A DNA stretch of 64,000 nucleotides from assembly GCF_041200175.1 (NCBI RefSeq), contig NZ_CP165727.1, positions 2,728,001-2,792,000 on the forward strand, in the 5' to 3' direction. Shown here one piece after another: positions 25,915 to 35,297 of the stretch (position 1 is the stretch's first letter; every line of letters begins with the position of its first letter). The DNA is from Streptomyces sp. R33 (GTDB lineage Bacteria > Actinomycetota > Actinomycetes > Streptomycetales > Streptomycetaceae). The translations under genes were made by a program, and so were the position numbers. The notes below the pieces were generated by a model, which saw nothing but the letters and a program-made list of their open reading frames with translations, was not told where the DNA came from and did not search any database.

Positions 25915-27351
25915 TCAGTGGAGCCGGCAGGCTGCTGCGGCGGCGGGGACGGCATCGGCCAGGCGGTCGAGCACGGCGGCGGCCTGTTCGTCGGCGAGGG
26001 TCAGCGGAGGCAGGAGGCGGACGACGCTGGAGTGGCGGCCGCCGAGTTCGACGATCAGCCCGCGGTTCAGGCACTCCTGGCGGACCGCCGCGGCGAGGGC
26101 CTGCGCTGCGGCCCCCGTGTCCGGGTCGACGAGTTCGATGCCGATCATCAGACCGCGGCCGCGGACGTCCCCGATGCAGGGGTGGTCGGAGGCCAGGCCG
26201 CGCAGCGCGGTCAGCATCCGCTCGCCCAGGGCCCCGGCGCGCTCGGCGAGACGGTTCTTCCGTACGTACGCCAGGGTCGCGGCCCCTGCCGCCATGGCCA
26301 GCTGGTTGCCGCGGAACGTTCCGGCATGTGCCCCGGGGGCCCACACGTCCAGGCCCGACCGGTACACGATCACCGCCAGCGGGAGGCTGCCGCCGATCGC
26401 CTTGGACAGGACCATCACGTCCGGCACCACCCCGGCATGGTCGACGCCCCAGAAGGCGCCGGTCCGGCCCACGCCCGTCTGCACCTCGTCGGCGATCAGC
26501 GGGATCCCCCGGGCCTCGGTGATCTCGCGCATCCGGCGCAGCCACGCGTCCGGGGCCGGGAAGACCCCGCCCTCGCCCTGCACCGGCTCCACGATCATCG
26601 CGGCGGGCGTCGGCACCCCGCCTTTGGGATCGTCCAGCACGCTCTCCGTCCAACGGGCCCCGAGCCGGGCGCCCTCGGGGCCGCCGACCCCGAACGGGCA
26701 GCGGAAGTCCTGCGGGAACGGCAGCCGGGTCACCCGTACGTCCGGGGCTCCGCCCGACGCACCCAGGGCCCCGGCGGTCATCCCGTGGTAGGCCCCGGTG
26801 AACGCGAGCAGCCCCGCGCGCCCGGTGGCCGTGCGGACCAGCTTGAGCGCGGCCTCCACGGCATCCGTTCCGGCGGGCCCGCAGAACTGGATGCGGGCGT
26901 CGGCCGCCAGAGCCGGCGGGAGGCAGGCGAACAGCTCGGTGGTGAAAGCGTCCTTGACCGGGGTCGCGAGGTCCAGGACGTGCAGCGGCGCTCCGGAGTC
27001 GAGGACGCCCCGGACGGCTTCGAGCACCACCGGGTGGTTGTGCCCCAGCGCGAGGGTGCCGGCCCCGGAGAGGCAGTCCAGGTAGCGCCGCCCGTCCGCG
27101 CCCTCGATCGTCAGGCCCCGGGCACGCACCGGGACGATGGGCAGCGAGCGCGCGTACGTCCGGGCGGCGGACTCCCTCAACGCCTGCCGGCGCAGGATGC
27201 CCTCCACCGCGGCCGGCCCGCCGGGCGCAGCCGGCCCGGCTCCCCGGCTCCCCGGCGGCGGCACTTGCGCGGCGGCCGCGCCCTGCTCGGTCAAAGCCAC
27301 GAGTGTCGGACCTCCCGCACGGACTGCTCCACCGGATTGCGTCTCGAACAT
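25915..27351 (-). CDS. Class III aminotransferase (diaminobutyrate-type) of the siderophore operon
   Basis: 478-residue PLP enzyme, first gene of the NIS operon. ATG 27351 (MFETQSGGA) is chosen with GGGGGAG 8 nt upstream. Class III features: LSGAGTLALGHNHP, FCGPAGTDAVEAALKLVR, GAYHGMTAGALG, EPVQGEGG, ADEVQTGVGRTG and the PLP lysine in LSKAIGG. The pattern is closest to diaminobutyrate--2-oxoglutarate aminotransferases such as RhbA, which supply L-2,4-diaminobutyrate. The first 60 residues are Gly/Ala/Pro-rich. In rhizobactin-type operons a decarboxylase follows, but here the synthetase comes next. The upstream region shows no DmdR/IdeR iron box that I can see. Confidence 0.9.
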   Translation of the reverse strand: MFETQSGGAVRAGGPTLVALTEQGAAAAQVPPPGSRGAGPAAPGGPAAVEGILRRQALRESAARTYARSLPIVPVRARGLTIEGADGRRYLDCLSGAGTLALGHNHPVVLEAVRGVLDSGAPLHVLDLATPVKDAFTTELFACLPPALAADARIQFCGPAGTDAVEAALKLVRTATGRAGLLAFTGAYHGMTAGALGASGGAPDVRVTRLPFPQDFRCPFGVGGPEGARLGARWTESVLDDPKGGVPTPAAMIVEPVQGEGGVFPAPDAWLRRMREITEARGIPLIADEVQTGVGRTGAFWGVDHAGVVPDVMVLSKAIGGSLPLAVIVYRSGLDVWAPGAHAGTFRGNQLAMAAGAATLAYVRKNRLAERAGALGERMLTALRGLASDHPCIGDVRGRGLMIGIELVDPDTGAAAQALAAAVRQECLNRGLIVELGGRHSSVVRLLPPLTLADEQAAAVLDRLADAVPAAAAACRLH

Positions 27352-27599
27352 GAACGCTGCTCCCCCATCCCCCGTACGTACCAACGACGGTGGCGGCGGC
27401 GGATCACGGGTGGGCCCAAGATCCTTGTCCGCTCGGACTCGGGGCGCCCGTCCAGGACGGAACCGCGGCCCCGGGCTGTGCCGTCCCCAACGGCAGCGGC
27501 ATAGTGGGGTGCTGCACTCGGCGGCACGCACCTCGCGTGCCCCTTGCGCCTCAACTGCACCGCGTCTCACGCCCAGAATTCACCAGGGGGATTCACGAC

Positions 27600-28775
27600 A
27601 TGCGACCGAACCGACCGGTCACCGCGATCCTGTGCGCGGCGGCACTCGCCATGACCGCCGCGGCCTGCGGACCCGGCGACGGGGAGGCCGGCGGCGACGC
27701 CAAGCCGACCGTGGCGGCGAGCCTCCCGTCCGGAGCCGACGGGATCAAGATCCCGGACCAGCTCAAGGACAAGCTCAAGCAGCACGGCATCGACCTGGAG
27801 AAGTGGAAGGGGGGTGCGTGGAAGAACTGGAAGCAGGAGGACTGGCTCCGCGAGGCGGGCGACTACATCAACCCGATCATCGAGGACCTCTGGGACCCGG
27901 ACCGGATGCGCGAGGCCGACAAGACCCCGCAGCCCCCGGCCGTCGACCAGGACGCCGGCAAGGATCAGGGCGTCACCGACCCGACCCCGGCGCCGGTGCA
28001 GGCCAAGGCCGCCAACACGCCGTACCACACGAGCGTTCCGGTCTCCGGCAAGGTCTTCTTCGACGGCCCCGAGGGCTCCATGGTCTGCTCGGCGACCGTG
28101 GTCAAGGACCCGGCCCACCCCGGCAAGTCCAACATGGTCTGGACGGCCGGCCACTGCGTGCACGCGGGCAAGTCCGGCGGCTGGTACCGCAACATCGCCT
28201 TCGTTCCGTCGTACAACAACGCGGGCAAGCCGGCGGCGCAGCTCAAGGGCGCCCCGCGCGAGCAGGTGGCCCCGTACGGCGTGTGGTGGAGCGACTGGGC
28301 GCAGACCTCGGACCAGTGGATCGCGAACGGCGGTCCGACCGGTGGCGCCGGTGCCCCGTACGACTTCGCGGTGCTGCACGTGACCCCGGAGAAGAGCACC
28401 GGGAAGTCCCTGGAGGAGACGGTCGGTTCGGCGCTCCCGGTGGAGTTCAACACCCCGGCGGTGCCGAAGGTCGCGAGCATCACGGCGACGGGATACCCGG
28501 CGGCGGCCCCGTTCGACGGCCAGCGGGCCTTCCAGTGCACGGACAAGCCGGGCCGGCTGTCGCTGGCCGCGAGCGCCCCGGTGATGTACCGCATCGGCTG
28601 CACGATGACGGGCGGCTCCTCCGGCGGCGGCTGGGTGGCCACGGGCAGTGACGGCAAGCCGGCGCTGGTGTCGAACACCTCGATCGGCCCCGCCAAGGCG
28701 GGCTGGCTGGCCGGACCGCGGCTGGGCCCGGAGGCCAAGGGGATCTTCGACGCCGTGAGCGCCAAGTTCAAGTAG
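27600..28775 (+). CDS. Secreted trypsin-like serine protease (lipoprotein-like)
   Basis: 391 residues from ATG 27600, with AGGGGG upstream. A signal segment of about 22 residues ends in TAAACG with Cys23, a weak lipobox, so membrane anchoring is likely but not certain. After a helical spacer (residues 45-125) comes an S1/glutamyl-endopeptidase-like fold. The catalytic triad is visible: His in WTAGHCVHAG, Asp in YDFAVLHV and Ser in GCTMTGGSSGGGW. Two cysteine pairs fit extracytoplasmic disulfides. It is divergent from the siderophore operon across 248 bp and ends in a strong terminator. Substrate specificity is unknown. Confidence 0.9.
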   Translation: MRPNRPVTAILCAAALAMTAAACGPGDGEAGGDAKPTVAASLPSGADGIKIPDQLKDKLKQHGIDLEKWKGGAWKNWKQEDWLREAGDYINPIIEDLWDPDRMREADKTPQPPAVDQDAGKDQGVTDPTPAPVQAKAANTPYHTSVPVSGKVFFDGPEGSMVCSATVVKDPAHPGKSNMVWTAGHCVHAGKSGGWYRNIAFVPSYNNAGKPAAQLKGAPREQVAPYGVWWSDWAQTSDQWIANGGPTGGAGAPYDFAVLHVTPEKSTGKSLEETVGSALPVEFNTPAVPKVASITATGYPAAAPFDGQRAFQCTDKPGRLSLAASAPVMYRIGCTMTGGSSGGGWVATGSDGKPALVSNTSIGPAKAGWLAGPRLGPEAKGIFDAVSAKFK

Positions 28776-28802
28776 TCCCCGCCCGCGTACCCGCGTGAAG
28801 AA

Positions 28803-28837
28803 ACCGAGGGCCCCCTGCATCGCAGGGGGCCCTCGGT
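28803..28837. terminator. Bidirectional terminator between protease and hflX
   Basis: Perfect 16-bp inverted repeat ACCGAGGGCCCCCTGC-ATC-GCAGGGGGCCCTCGGT between convergent genes. Confidence 0.9.
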
Positions 28838-28857
28838 CCGTTCGTGCCGCGTACGCG

Positions 28858-30363
28858 TTACCGCTTCGCCGGCACGTACGGCGCCAGGTCCGCCGCCAGT
28901 TCCTGGTGGACCCGCACCTTGAGCAGGGTGCCCTCCGGGGTGTGCTCCTCGGAGATCACCTCGCCCTCGGCGTGCGCCCGGGCGACCAGCGAGCCGCGGG
29001 TGTACGGCACCAGGGCCTCCACCTCGACCTCGGGCCGCGGCAGTTCGGAGTCGATGAGCCCGAGGAGCTCCTCGATGCCCTGCCCCGTGCGCGCCGAGAC
29101 GGCGATGGAGTGCCGCTCGATCCGCAGCAGCCGCTGCAGTACGAGCGGATCCGCGGCGTCGGCCTTGTTGATCACCACGATCTCGGGCACGTTGACCGCG
29201 CCGACGTCGCGGATGACCTCGCGCACCGCCGCCAGCTGCTCCTCCGGCGCCGGGTGCGAGCCGTCCACGATGTGCAGGATGAGGTCGGAGTCGCCGACCT
29301 CCTCCATCGTGGAGCGGAACGCCTCGACCAGGTGGTGGGGCAGGTGCCGGACGAAGCCGACCGTGTCGGCCAGGGTGTAGATCCGGCCGCTGGGGGTCTC
29401 GGCCCGGCGCACGGTCGGGTCGAGGGTGGCGAACAGTGCGTTCTCCACCAGCACGCCCGCGCCCGTGAGGCGGTTGAGCAGCGAGGACTTGCCGGCGTTG
29501 GTGTAGCCGGCGATGGCGACCGAGGGCACCTTGTTGCGGCGCCGTTCCTGCCGCTTGATGTCGCGGCCGGTCTTCATGTCCGCGATCTCCCGGCGCATCT
29601 TCGCCATCTTCTCGCGGATCCGGCGCCGGTCGGTCTCGATCTTGGTCTCACCGGGGCCTCGGGTGGCCATGCCGCCACCGCCGCCGCCACCCATCTGCCG
29701 GGACAGCGACGCACCCCAGCCGCGCAGGCGCGGCAGCATGTACTGCATCTGCGCGAGTGCGACCTGCGCCTTGCCCTCTCGGGACTTGGCGTGCTGGGCG
29801 AAGATGTCGAGGATCAGGGCGGTCCGGTCGACGACCTTGACCTTGACGACGTCCTCGAGGGCGATGAGCTGGCCGGGGCTGAGCTCACCGTCGCAGACGA
29901 CGGTGTCGGCTCCGCTCTCGAGCACGATGTCGCGCAGCTCGCGGGCCTTGCCCGAGCCGATGAAGGTGGCCGGGTCCGGCTTGTCACGACGCTGGATCAC
30001 ACCGTCGAGGACGAGCGCGCCCGCCGTCTCGGCGAGGGCGGCGAGCTCCGCGAGGGAGTTCTCGGCGTCCTGCACCGTGCCGGAGGTCCATACGCCCACC
30101 AGCACGACGCGCTCGAGGCGCAGCTGCCGGTACTCGACCTCGGTGACGTCTTCGAGCTCGGTGGAGAGGCCGGCCACGCGGCGCAGCGCGGCGCGCTCGG
30201 AGCGCTCGAACTGCTCGCCGTCCCGGTCTCCGTCGACCTCGTGGCTCCAGGCGACGTCCTCTTCCATCAGGGCGTCGGCCCGAAGGCTCTCGGTGAAGCT
30301 CTGCGAGTCCGGCACGTCCCGTGCGTCCCGCGCGTCCTGGGAAGGGGAAGAAGAGGAGGTCAT
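28858..30363 (-). CDS. hflX: Ribosome-associated GTPase HflX
   Basis: 501-residue GTPase that binds the ribosome and can split or rescue stalled 70S particles. ATG 30363 has AAGGA 5 nt upstream. An Asp/Ser-rich lead of 60 residues precedes the HflX N domain (GSGKARELRDIV, then VCDGELSPGQLIALEDVV). The linker motif is RLRGWGASLSRQ, with a run of seven glycines, then RGPGETKIETDRRRI. The G domain has GYTNAGKSSLLN (G1), ADTVGFVRHLP (G3) and INKAD (G4). The C-terminal domain is present. The Gly run lengthens the linker relative to typical members. It is the only gene in its unit. Confidence 0.96.
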   Translation of the reverse strand: MTSSSSPSQDARDARDVPDSQSFTESLRADALMEEDVAWSHEVDGDRDGEQFERSERAALRRVAGLSTELEDVTEVEYRQLRLERVVLVGVWTSGTVQDAENSLAELAALAETAGALVLDGVIQRRDKPDPATFIGSGKARELRDIVLESGADTVVCDGELSPGQLIALEDVVKVKVVDRTALILDIFAQHAKSREGKAQVALAQMQYMLPRLRGWGASLSRQMGGGGGGGMATRGPGETKIETDRRRIREKMAKMRREIADMKTGRDIKRQERRRNKVPSVAIAGYTNAGKSSLLNRLTGAGVLVENALFATLDPTVRRAETPSGRIYTLADTVGFVRHLPHHLVEAFRSTMEEVGDSDLILHIVDGSHPAPEEQLAAVREVIRDVGAVNVPEIVVINKADAADPLVLQRLLRIERHSIAVSARTGQGIEELLGLIDSELPRPEVEVEALVPYTRGSLVARAHAEGEVISEEHTPEGTLLKVRVHQELAADLAPYVPAKR

Positions 30364-30422
30364 TGGATCCTTACGTCGATATCGAATGGGGCCGTGGCCA
30401 CGTGCGACCGCAACTCTCACAC

Positions 30423-30441
30423 TGTCACGTCCAACGTGTCA
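30423..30441. promoter_or_regulatory. Palindrome upstream of hflX
   Basis: Near-perfect inverted repeat TGTCACGT-CCA-ACGTGTCA (one mismatch) 60 bp upstream of the hflX start, in the space before the M1 peptidase stop. It could be an operator; the regulator is unknown. Confidence 0.4.
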
Positions 30442-30505
30442 CATCGCCGGGAGATTCCCCCTGGCGTGCGGCCCTGTCGATGGTGACATGCCCGTTCCCC
30501 GCCGG

Positions 30506-31951
30506 TCACACCCTTTTCGGGCCGCCCCACTCCGGGTGGCCGGGCATCGCCGGGGTCGTCTTCCCGTACAGCCACGGCTTCAGGAAGGGCTCCAGATCCC
30601 GTCCGGCCACGTCCGAGGCCAGGCGTACGAAGTCGTCGGTGCCGGCGATCCCGTCCTGGTGCTCCGCCACCCAGCGGCGCTCCAGCCGGTCGAAGGCCTT
30701 CGCGCCGATCTCCTGCCGCAGGGCGTACAGGATCAGCGCGGCCCCGTCGTAGACCACCGGCCGGAACAGCCCGATCTTCTCGCCGGGGGCGGCGGGCTTC
30801 GGTGCGGCCGGGGGCCCGCCGGCCGCCCGCCACTGGTCGGAGCGCTGGTACGCCTCGCGCATGCGCCGCTCCAGGGAGTACTTGCCGAGGCCGTCCGCGT
30901 ACAGGGCCTCGTACCAGGTGGCGTGCCCCTCGTTGAGCCACAGGTCGGACCAGGTCCGCGGGGTGACGCTGTCGCCGAACCACTGGTGGGCGAGCTCGTG
31001 GACCATGACGGCCTCCACGTACCACTCGGGGTAGCCCGCTCCCGAGAACAGGCCGTTCTCGAAGAGCGAGAGGGTCTGCGTCTCCAGCTCGAATCCGGTC
31101 TTCGCGCGGGCGATCAGAACGCCGTAGTTCTCGAAGGGGTAGCGGCCGACGCGCTGCTCCATCCACTGGACGTGCCCGGCGGTCTTCGTCAGCCAGGGCT
31201 CCAGCCGCTGCCGGTCCGCGGCGGGGACCACGTGGCGCAGCGGCAGCCCGTGCGGACCGGTGCCCGCCACCACGGCCGAGTCGCCGATGGAGACCTGCGC
31301 GAGCTCGGTGGCCATCGGGTGCAGGGTCCGGTACGTCCAGGTGGTCGAGCCTGCGGCCCGGGGAGCCGGGAGGGCGCCCGCCACCCCGTTGGCGACGGCG
31401 GTGAGACCGGCGGGGGCGGTGATCCGGAAGGTGAAGTACGCCTTGTCCGCCGGGTGGTCGTTGCACGGGAAGACGCGGTGGGCGGCGTCGGCCTGGTTGG
31501 CCATGGCCAGGCCGTCGTCGGTGGGCACCCAGCCCCCGTCGGCGATGCCGCGCGGATCGCTGGTGTGCCGGATCGCGATGTGCAGCGGCACGTTGGCCGC
31601 GACGGGGCTCGCCGGGGTGAGCACGAGGTCCTCCCCGGCGCTCTCGAAGTGCGCCGGCTCGCCGTTGACCTCGGCGGACGCCACCGTTCCGTGGGTGAAG
31701 TCCAGGTTGATCCGCTCCAGCGGCTCCAGGGCGCGGGCGTCGATGACGGTGACCGCGTCGAGCGGGCTCTTGTTGTCCTTGTACGTGAAGGACAGGTCGT
31801 ACGAGAGGACGTCGTACCCGGGGTTCCCGAGCTGGGGGAACAGCGTGTCGCCGATGCCCAGCGGCTTCGGCGGGGGCAGCACGGCGGCGACGAGGGTGAG
31901 GGAGGCCGCGGCGAGCAGGGCGGCGCGCAGGCGCGGGGAGGAGAGCTGCAT
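30506..31951 (-). CDS. Secreted M1-family zinc metallopeptidase
   Basis: 481-residue extracytoplasmic aminopeptidase-like protein. From ATG 31951 an N-terminal hydrophobic signal (about residues 8-24) is followed by a beta-rich domain with FPCNDHPADKAYF, typical of M1 enzymes. The zinc site is complete: HELAHQW at 318-324 and the downstream Glu in LWLNEGHATWYE. The exopeptidase motif usually written GAMEN is replaced here by TGFELET, so specificity may differ from classic PepN. No long C-terminal HEAT-like domain is present; the protein ends at about 480 residues, as in short secreted M1 members. It lies between hflX and the RSH gene, same strand. Confidence 0.88.
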   Translation of the reverse strand: MQLSSPRLRAALLAAASLTLVAAVLPPPKPLGIGDTLFPQLGNPGYDVLSYDLSFTYKDNKSPLDAVTVIDARALEPLERINLDFTHGTVASAEVNGEPAHFESAGEDLVLTPASPVAANVPLHIAIRHTSDPRGIADGGWVPTDDGLAMANQADAAHRVFPCNDHPADKAYFTFRITAPAGLTAVANGVAGALPAPRAAGSTTWTYRTLHPMATELAQVSIGDSAVVAGTGPHGLPLRHVVPAADRQRLEPWLTKTAGHVQWMEQRVGRYPFENYGVLIARAKTGFELETQTLSLFENGLFSGAGYPEWYVEAVMVHELAHQWFGDSVTPRTWSDLWLNEGHATWYEALYADGLGKYSLERRMREAYQRSDQWRAAGGPPAAPKPAAPGEKIGLFRPVVYDGAALILYALRQEIGAKAFDRLERRWVAEHQDGIAGTDDFVRLASDVAGRDLEPFLKPWLYGKTTPAMPGHPEWGGPKRV

Positions 31952-32089
31952 CCCCCACCGCTTACCAGCGCCCGCCGCCCGCCCGGGTACGACGCGCGAC
32001 GGTTCCACCCGAACGGGACCTTCCGGCGACGACGCGGCCTAGGCACGCCCCGGGCTCGGCCTCGGCCGGACGGGAGTTTGACGAGAGCC

Positions 32090-34213
32090 CTAAGCCCGGC
32101 GCACGTCGTAGACGCCCGGTACGTCGCGCATCGCCCGCATCAGGGCCGGCAGCCCGGTCGCGTCGGGCAGCTGCAGGGTGTAGGTGTGCCGGACGCGCTG
32201 CTCGACGGGGGGTTCCACGGTCGCGGAGACCACCTCGACCCCTTGGCGGGCGATGGCCTCGGTCAGGTCGGCCAGCAGATGCGGGCGGCCGAACGATTCG
32301 GCGAGCAGCGTGACCCGGCAGTCCGCCGTGGCCCGCCAGTGCACGGCGACGGAGGTCCGCCCCAGCGCGCGCATCTGGGCCACCGCCGCGCAGTGGATGC
32401 GGTGGACGGTGACGGCCCCGCCCCGTACGACGAACCCGGCCACGGCGTCCGGCGGCACGGGCGTGCAGCAGCCGGCCAGCCGTACGGTGGCGTCCGGCAG
32501 GTCGGCGACCGCGTTGCCGCCGCCGCCGCGGGCGCCGACCACGGACAGCGGCGCCCGGGCGGGCGCGGTGGTGGGTTTCACCGAGTCGGGATGCGCCTGG
32601 AGCCAGCTGCTGATGGCGATCCGGGCGGCCGGGGTCCTGGCGTGCTCCAGCCAGTCGGCGGCGGGGCCCGAGGAGGCGTCCTGGGCGAGCAGCAGCTGGA
32701 CGGTGTCCCCGTCGGACAGCCGGGAGGCCAGGGAGGTGAGGCGCCCGTTGACCCGGGCACCGATACAGCCGTGGGCCGCCTCGCCGTACTGCGCGTAGGC
32801 GGCGTCGATACAGCTGGCCCCGGCGGGCAGGCTGATCGTGCCGGGGGCGCCGCCGTCGGCGCGGAACACGGTGATCTCCCGGTCCTGTGCCAGCTCGGCG
32901 CGCAGCACGCTCCAGAAGGTGTCGGGGTCGGGCGCGGACTGCTGCCAGTCGAGGAGGCGCGACAGCCAGCCGGGCCGCGTCGGGTCGACCCGCTCCTCGT
33001 CGCAGTCGGCGGCGTCGGCCGGAGAGCCGGACTCCGCCGCAGCGGCGGCCTCGGCGGCGGCGTGGGCGTACGGATTGCCGAGGGCGACCACGCCGGCCTC
33101 GGCGACGCGGTGCATCTGACGGGTGCGGACGATGACTTCGGCGACGAACCCCTCGGGCGTCGCGACGGCGGTGTGCAGCGACTGGTAGAGGTTGAACTTC
33201 GGGGCGGCGATGAAGTCCTTGAACTCCGAGACGACCGGGGTGAAACAGGTGTGCAGCTCGCCCAGCACGGCGTAGCAGTCGGCGTTCTCGCCGACGAGCA
33301 CGAGGATGCGGCCGAAGTCGGAGCCGCGCAGCTCGCCGCGCTTGAGGGCGATCCGGTGGACGGAGACGAAGTGCCGGGGCCGGACCTGCACCTCGGCGGC
33401 GATGCCGGCGTCGCGTAGGACGGCCTTGACGGAGTCGGCGATGGCGGGCAGCGGGTCGCGTTCCCCGGCGTGGGCCGCGATGAGCGCGCGGGTGTGCTCG
33501 TACTCCTCGGGGTGCAGGATCGCGAAGACGAGGTCTTCCAGCTCGGTCTTGAGGGCCTGGACGCCGAGCCGTTCGGCGAGCGGGATGAGGACGTCGCGGG
33601 TGACCTTGGCGATGCGCGCCTGTTTCTCGGGGCGCATCACGCCGAGGGTGCGCATGTTGTGCAGCCGGTCGGCGAGTTTGATGGACATGACGCGGACGTC
33701 GTTGCCGGTGGCGACGAGCATCTTGCGGAAGGTCTCGGGCTCGGCGGCCGCCCCGTAGTCGATCTTCTCGACCTTGGTGACGCCGTCGACGATGAAGCAG
33801 ACCTCGTCGCCGAATTCGGCGCGGACCTGATCGAGGGTCACCTCGGTGTCCTCGACGGTGTCGTGGAGCAGAGAGGCCGTCAAGGTGGTTGTTTCGGCGC
33901 CGAGTTCGGCGAGGATCAGGGTGACGGCGAGCGGGTGTGTGATGTACGGCTCACCGCTTTTCCGCATCTGGCCGCGGTGCGAGGACTCCGCGAGCACGTA
34001 CGCGCGGTGCAGGATGGACAGGTCCGCGTCCGGGTGGTGGGCGCGGTGCGCCTCGGCGACGTGGCCGATGGCATCGGGGAGCCGGTCTCGGGATGTGGGC
34101 CCGAGAAGGGCAGCGCGCCCGAGTCGTCGCAGGTCAAGGCGGGTCCGGCCCCGTCTGCGGAGTTCAGGGCGCGCGTCGGGTCGTGCTTCGGGGTTCGTGG
34201 CCTCTGCACTCAT
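32090..34213 (-). CDS. rshA: RelA/SpoT homologue (RshA-like (p)ppGpp enzyme)
   Basis: 707 residues from ATG 34213 (GGAGG upstream). Streptomyces carry a main relA and a second RSH gene; the position next to dapF and hflX fits the latter, named rshA in S. coelicolor as I recall. The hydrolase HD domain is intact: YITHPLAV, LLHDTVEDTEVT and KLADRLHNMRTLG. The synthetase domain is divergent: RPRHFVSVHRIALKRGE, SDFGRILVLVGENADCYAVLG and FKDFIAAPKFNLYQSLHT, where the usual NGY is NLY, while the Glu of AEVIVRTRQMH is kept. A TGS-like domain, zinc-finger-like RLAGCCTPVPPDAVAG and a C-terminal ACT domain follow. Hydrolysis is likely; synthetase activity is less certain. Confidence 0.9.
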   Translation of the reverse strand: MSAEATNPEARPDARPELRRRGRTRLDLRRLGRAALLGPTSRDRLPDAIGHVAEAHRAHHPDADLSILHRAYVLAESSHRGQMRKSGEPYITHPLAVTLILAELGAETTTLTASLLHDTVEDTEVTLDQVRAEFGDEVCFIVDGVTKVEKIDYGAAAEPETFRKMLVATGNDVRVMSIKLADRLHNMRTLGVMRPEKQARIAKVTRDVLIPLAERLGVQALKTELEDLVFAILHPEEYEHTRALIAAHAGERDPLPAIADSVKAVLRDAGIAAEVQVRPRHFVSVHRIALKRGELRGSDFGRILVLVGENADCYAVLGELHTCFTPVVSEFKDFIAAPKFNLYQSLHTAVATPEGFVAEVIVRTRQMHRVAEAGVVALGNPYAHAAAEAAAAAESGSPADAADCDEERVDPTRPGWLSRLLDWQQSAPDPDTFWSVLRAELAQDREITVFRADGGAPGTISLPAGASCIDAAYAQYGEAAHGCIGARVNGRLTSLASRLSDGDTVQLLLAQDASSGPAADWLEHARTPAARIAISSWLQAHPDSVKPTTAPARAPLSVVGARGGGGNAVADLPDATVRLAGCCTPVPPDAVAGFVVRGGAVTVHRIHCAAVAQMRALGRTSVAVHWRATADCRVTLLAESFGRPHLLADLTEAIARQGVEVVSATVEPPVEQRVRHTYTLQLPDATGLPALMRAMRDVPGVYDVRRA

Positions 34214-34353
34214 GGGCACCTCCGGCGGCTTCGACCGGCGGTGGTGGGCATGGGGTGAGCCCTCAGGGCCGGTGCCTGATGCTACCGACCCCACCACGTG
34301 GCGCAGTCCGCCTCTCGCTCAGCGTGAAACGGATCACCCATTAGAGGGAAGCT

Positions 34354-35229
34354 TCAGCCGAAAGCCGTTTCGGTGAGCCAGGCCGCGTCGAACTCGCCCG
34401 CGGCGACGATGACGGCGGGTCCCGTCATGTCGATCTGCCCGTCGGGGTGTTCGGTGATGACGAGGGTGCCGCCGGGGAGGTCGACGGTGTACGTGACGGG
34501 CTCGCCGGTGACGGCCGGGTCGGCGCCGTCGCGGCGGATGGCGGCCACGGCGACGGCACAGGCGCCGGTGCCGCAGGAGCGGGTCTCGCCGGAGCCTCGC
34601 TCGTGGACGCGCATGGCGACGTGCCGGGGGCCGCGGTCGACGACGAACTCCACGTTGACACCCGTCGGGTAGACCTCGGCGGGGCTGAACGGGGGCGGGT
34701 CGAGCAGCTTGCCGGCGTGGTCCAGGCTTTCAACGAACGCGACGGCGTGCGGGTTCCCCATGTTGACGTTGCGGGCGGGCCAGGCGCGCTCGCCGACCGT
34801 CACCGTGACCTGCTCCTCCGGGAGGACGGCGCGGCCCATGGAGACCGTCACGTCGCCGCTCTTGTCGAGGTGCACCCGCTTGACACCGCCGCGGGTGGCG
34901 ACGGCGAGGTCGCCGGGCTCCACGTGGCCGGCGTACTGGAGGTAGCGGGCGAAGACGCGGACGCCGTTGCCGCACATCTCGGCGACGGAGCCGTCGCTGT
35001 TGCGGTAGTCCATGAACCACTCGGCCTCGTCGGCCAGGTGCGCCGCCTCCGGGTGCGCGGCGGACCGGACGACGTGCAGCACGCCGTCCGCGCCGATACC
35101 GGCGCGCCGGTCGCAGAGCTTGGCGACGGCGGCCGCGGGCAGCTCGACGGCGTTGTCCGGGTCCGGGACGATCACGAAGTCGTTCTCGGTGCCGTGGCCC
35201 TTGAGGAAGGAGAGGCTCGTCTGCGTCAC
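34354..35229 (-). CDS. dapF: Diaminopimelate epimerase
   Basis: 291-residue PLP-independent racemase that interconverts LL- and meso-diaminopimelate for lysine and peptidoglycan. GTG 35229 gives MTQTSLSFLKGHGTENDFVI. The catalytic cysteines are Cys86 in AEMCGNGVRVF and Cys219 in RSCGTGACAVA, each in its family motif. Substrate-binding NMGNPHAV is also present. Length is normal. Streptomyces peptidoglycan uses LL-DAP, so the epimerase mainly serves lysine synthesis. It precedes the RSH gene on the same strand, 140 bp from it. Confidence 0.97.
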   Translation of the reverse strand: MTQTSLSFLKGHGTENDFVIVPDPDNAVELPAAAVAKLCDRRAGIGADGVLHVVRSAAHPEAAHLADEAEWFMDYRNSDGSVAEMCGNGVRVFARYLQYAGHVEPGDLAVATRGGVKRVHLDKSGDVTVSMGRAVLPEEQVTVTVGERAWPARNVNMGNPHAVAFVESLDHAGKLLDPPPFSPAEVYPTGVNVEFVVDRGPRHVAMRVHERGSGETRSCGTGACAVAVAAIRRDGADPAVTGEPVTYTVDLPGGTLVITEHPDGQIDMTGPAVIVAAGEFDAAWLTETAFG

Positions 35230-35297
35230 CCGCCCATCGTACCGAGCGGGGCTTCGGGGCAGGTCGGCGGCGTCCCGCGGGAGCCGCAGCCGGCGAC

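Noticed and set aside
24943..27504. 853-codon rightward frame opposite the synthetase extension and aminotransferase
   Set aside because: Pro/Ala/Arg-rich shadow of the repeat region; no motif, and it overlaps the aminotransferase, which is certain.
27352..27599. Iron box upstream of the siderophore aminotransferase
   Set aside because: Looked for the TTAGGTTAGGCTAACCTAA-type palindrome and found no acceptable match.
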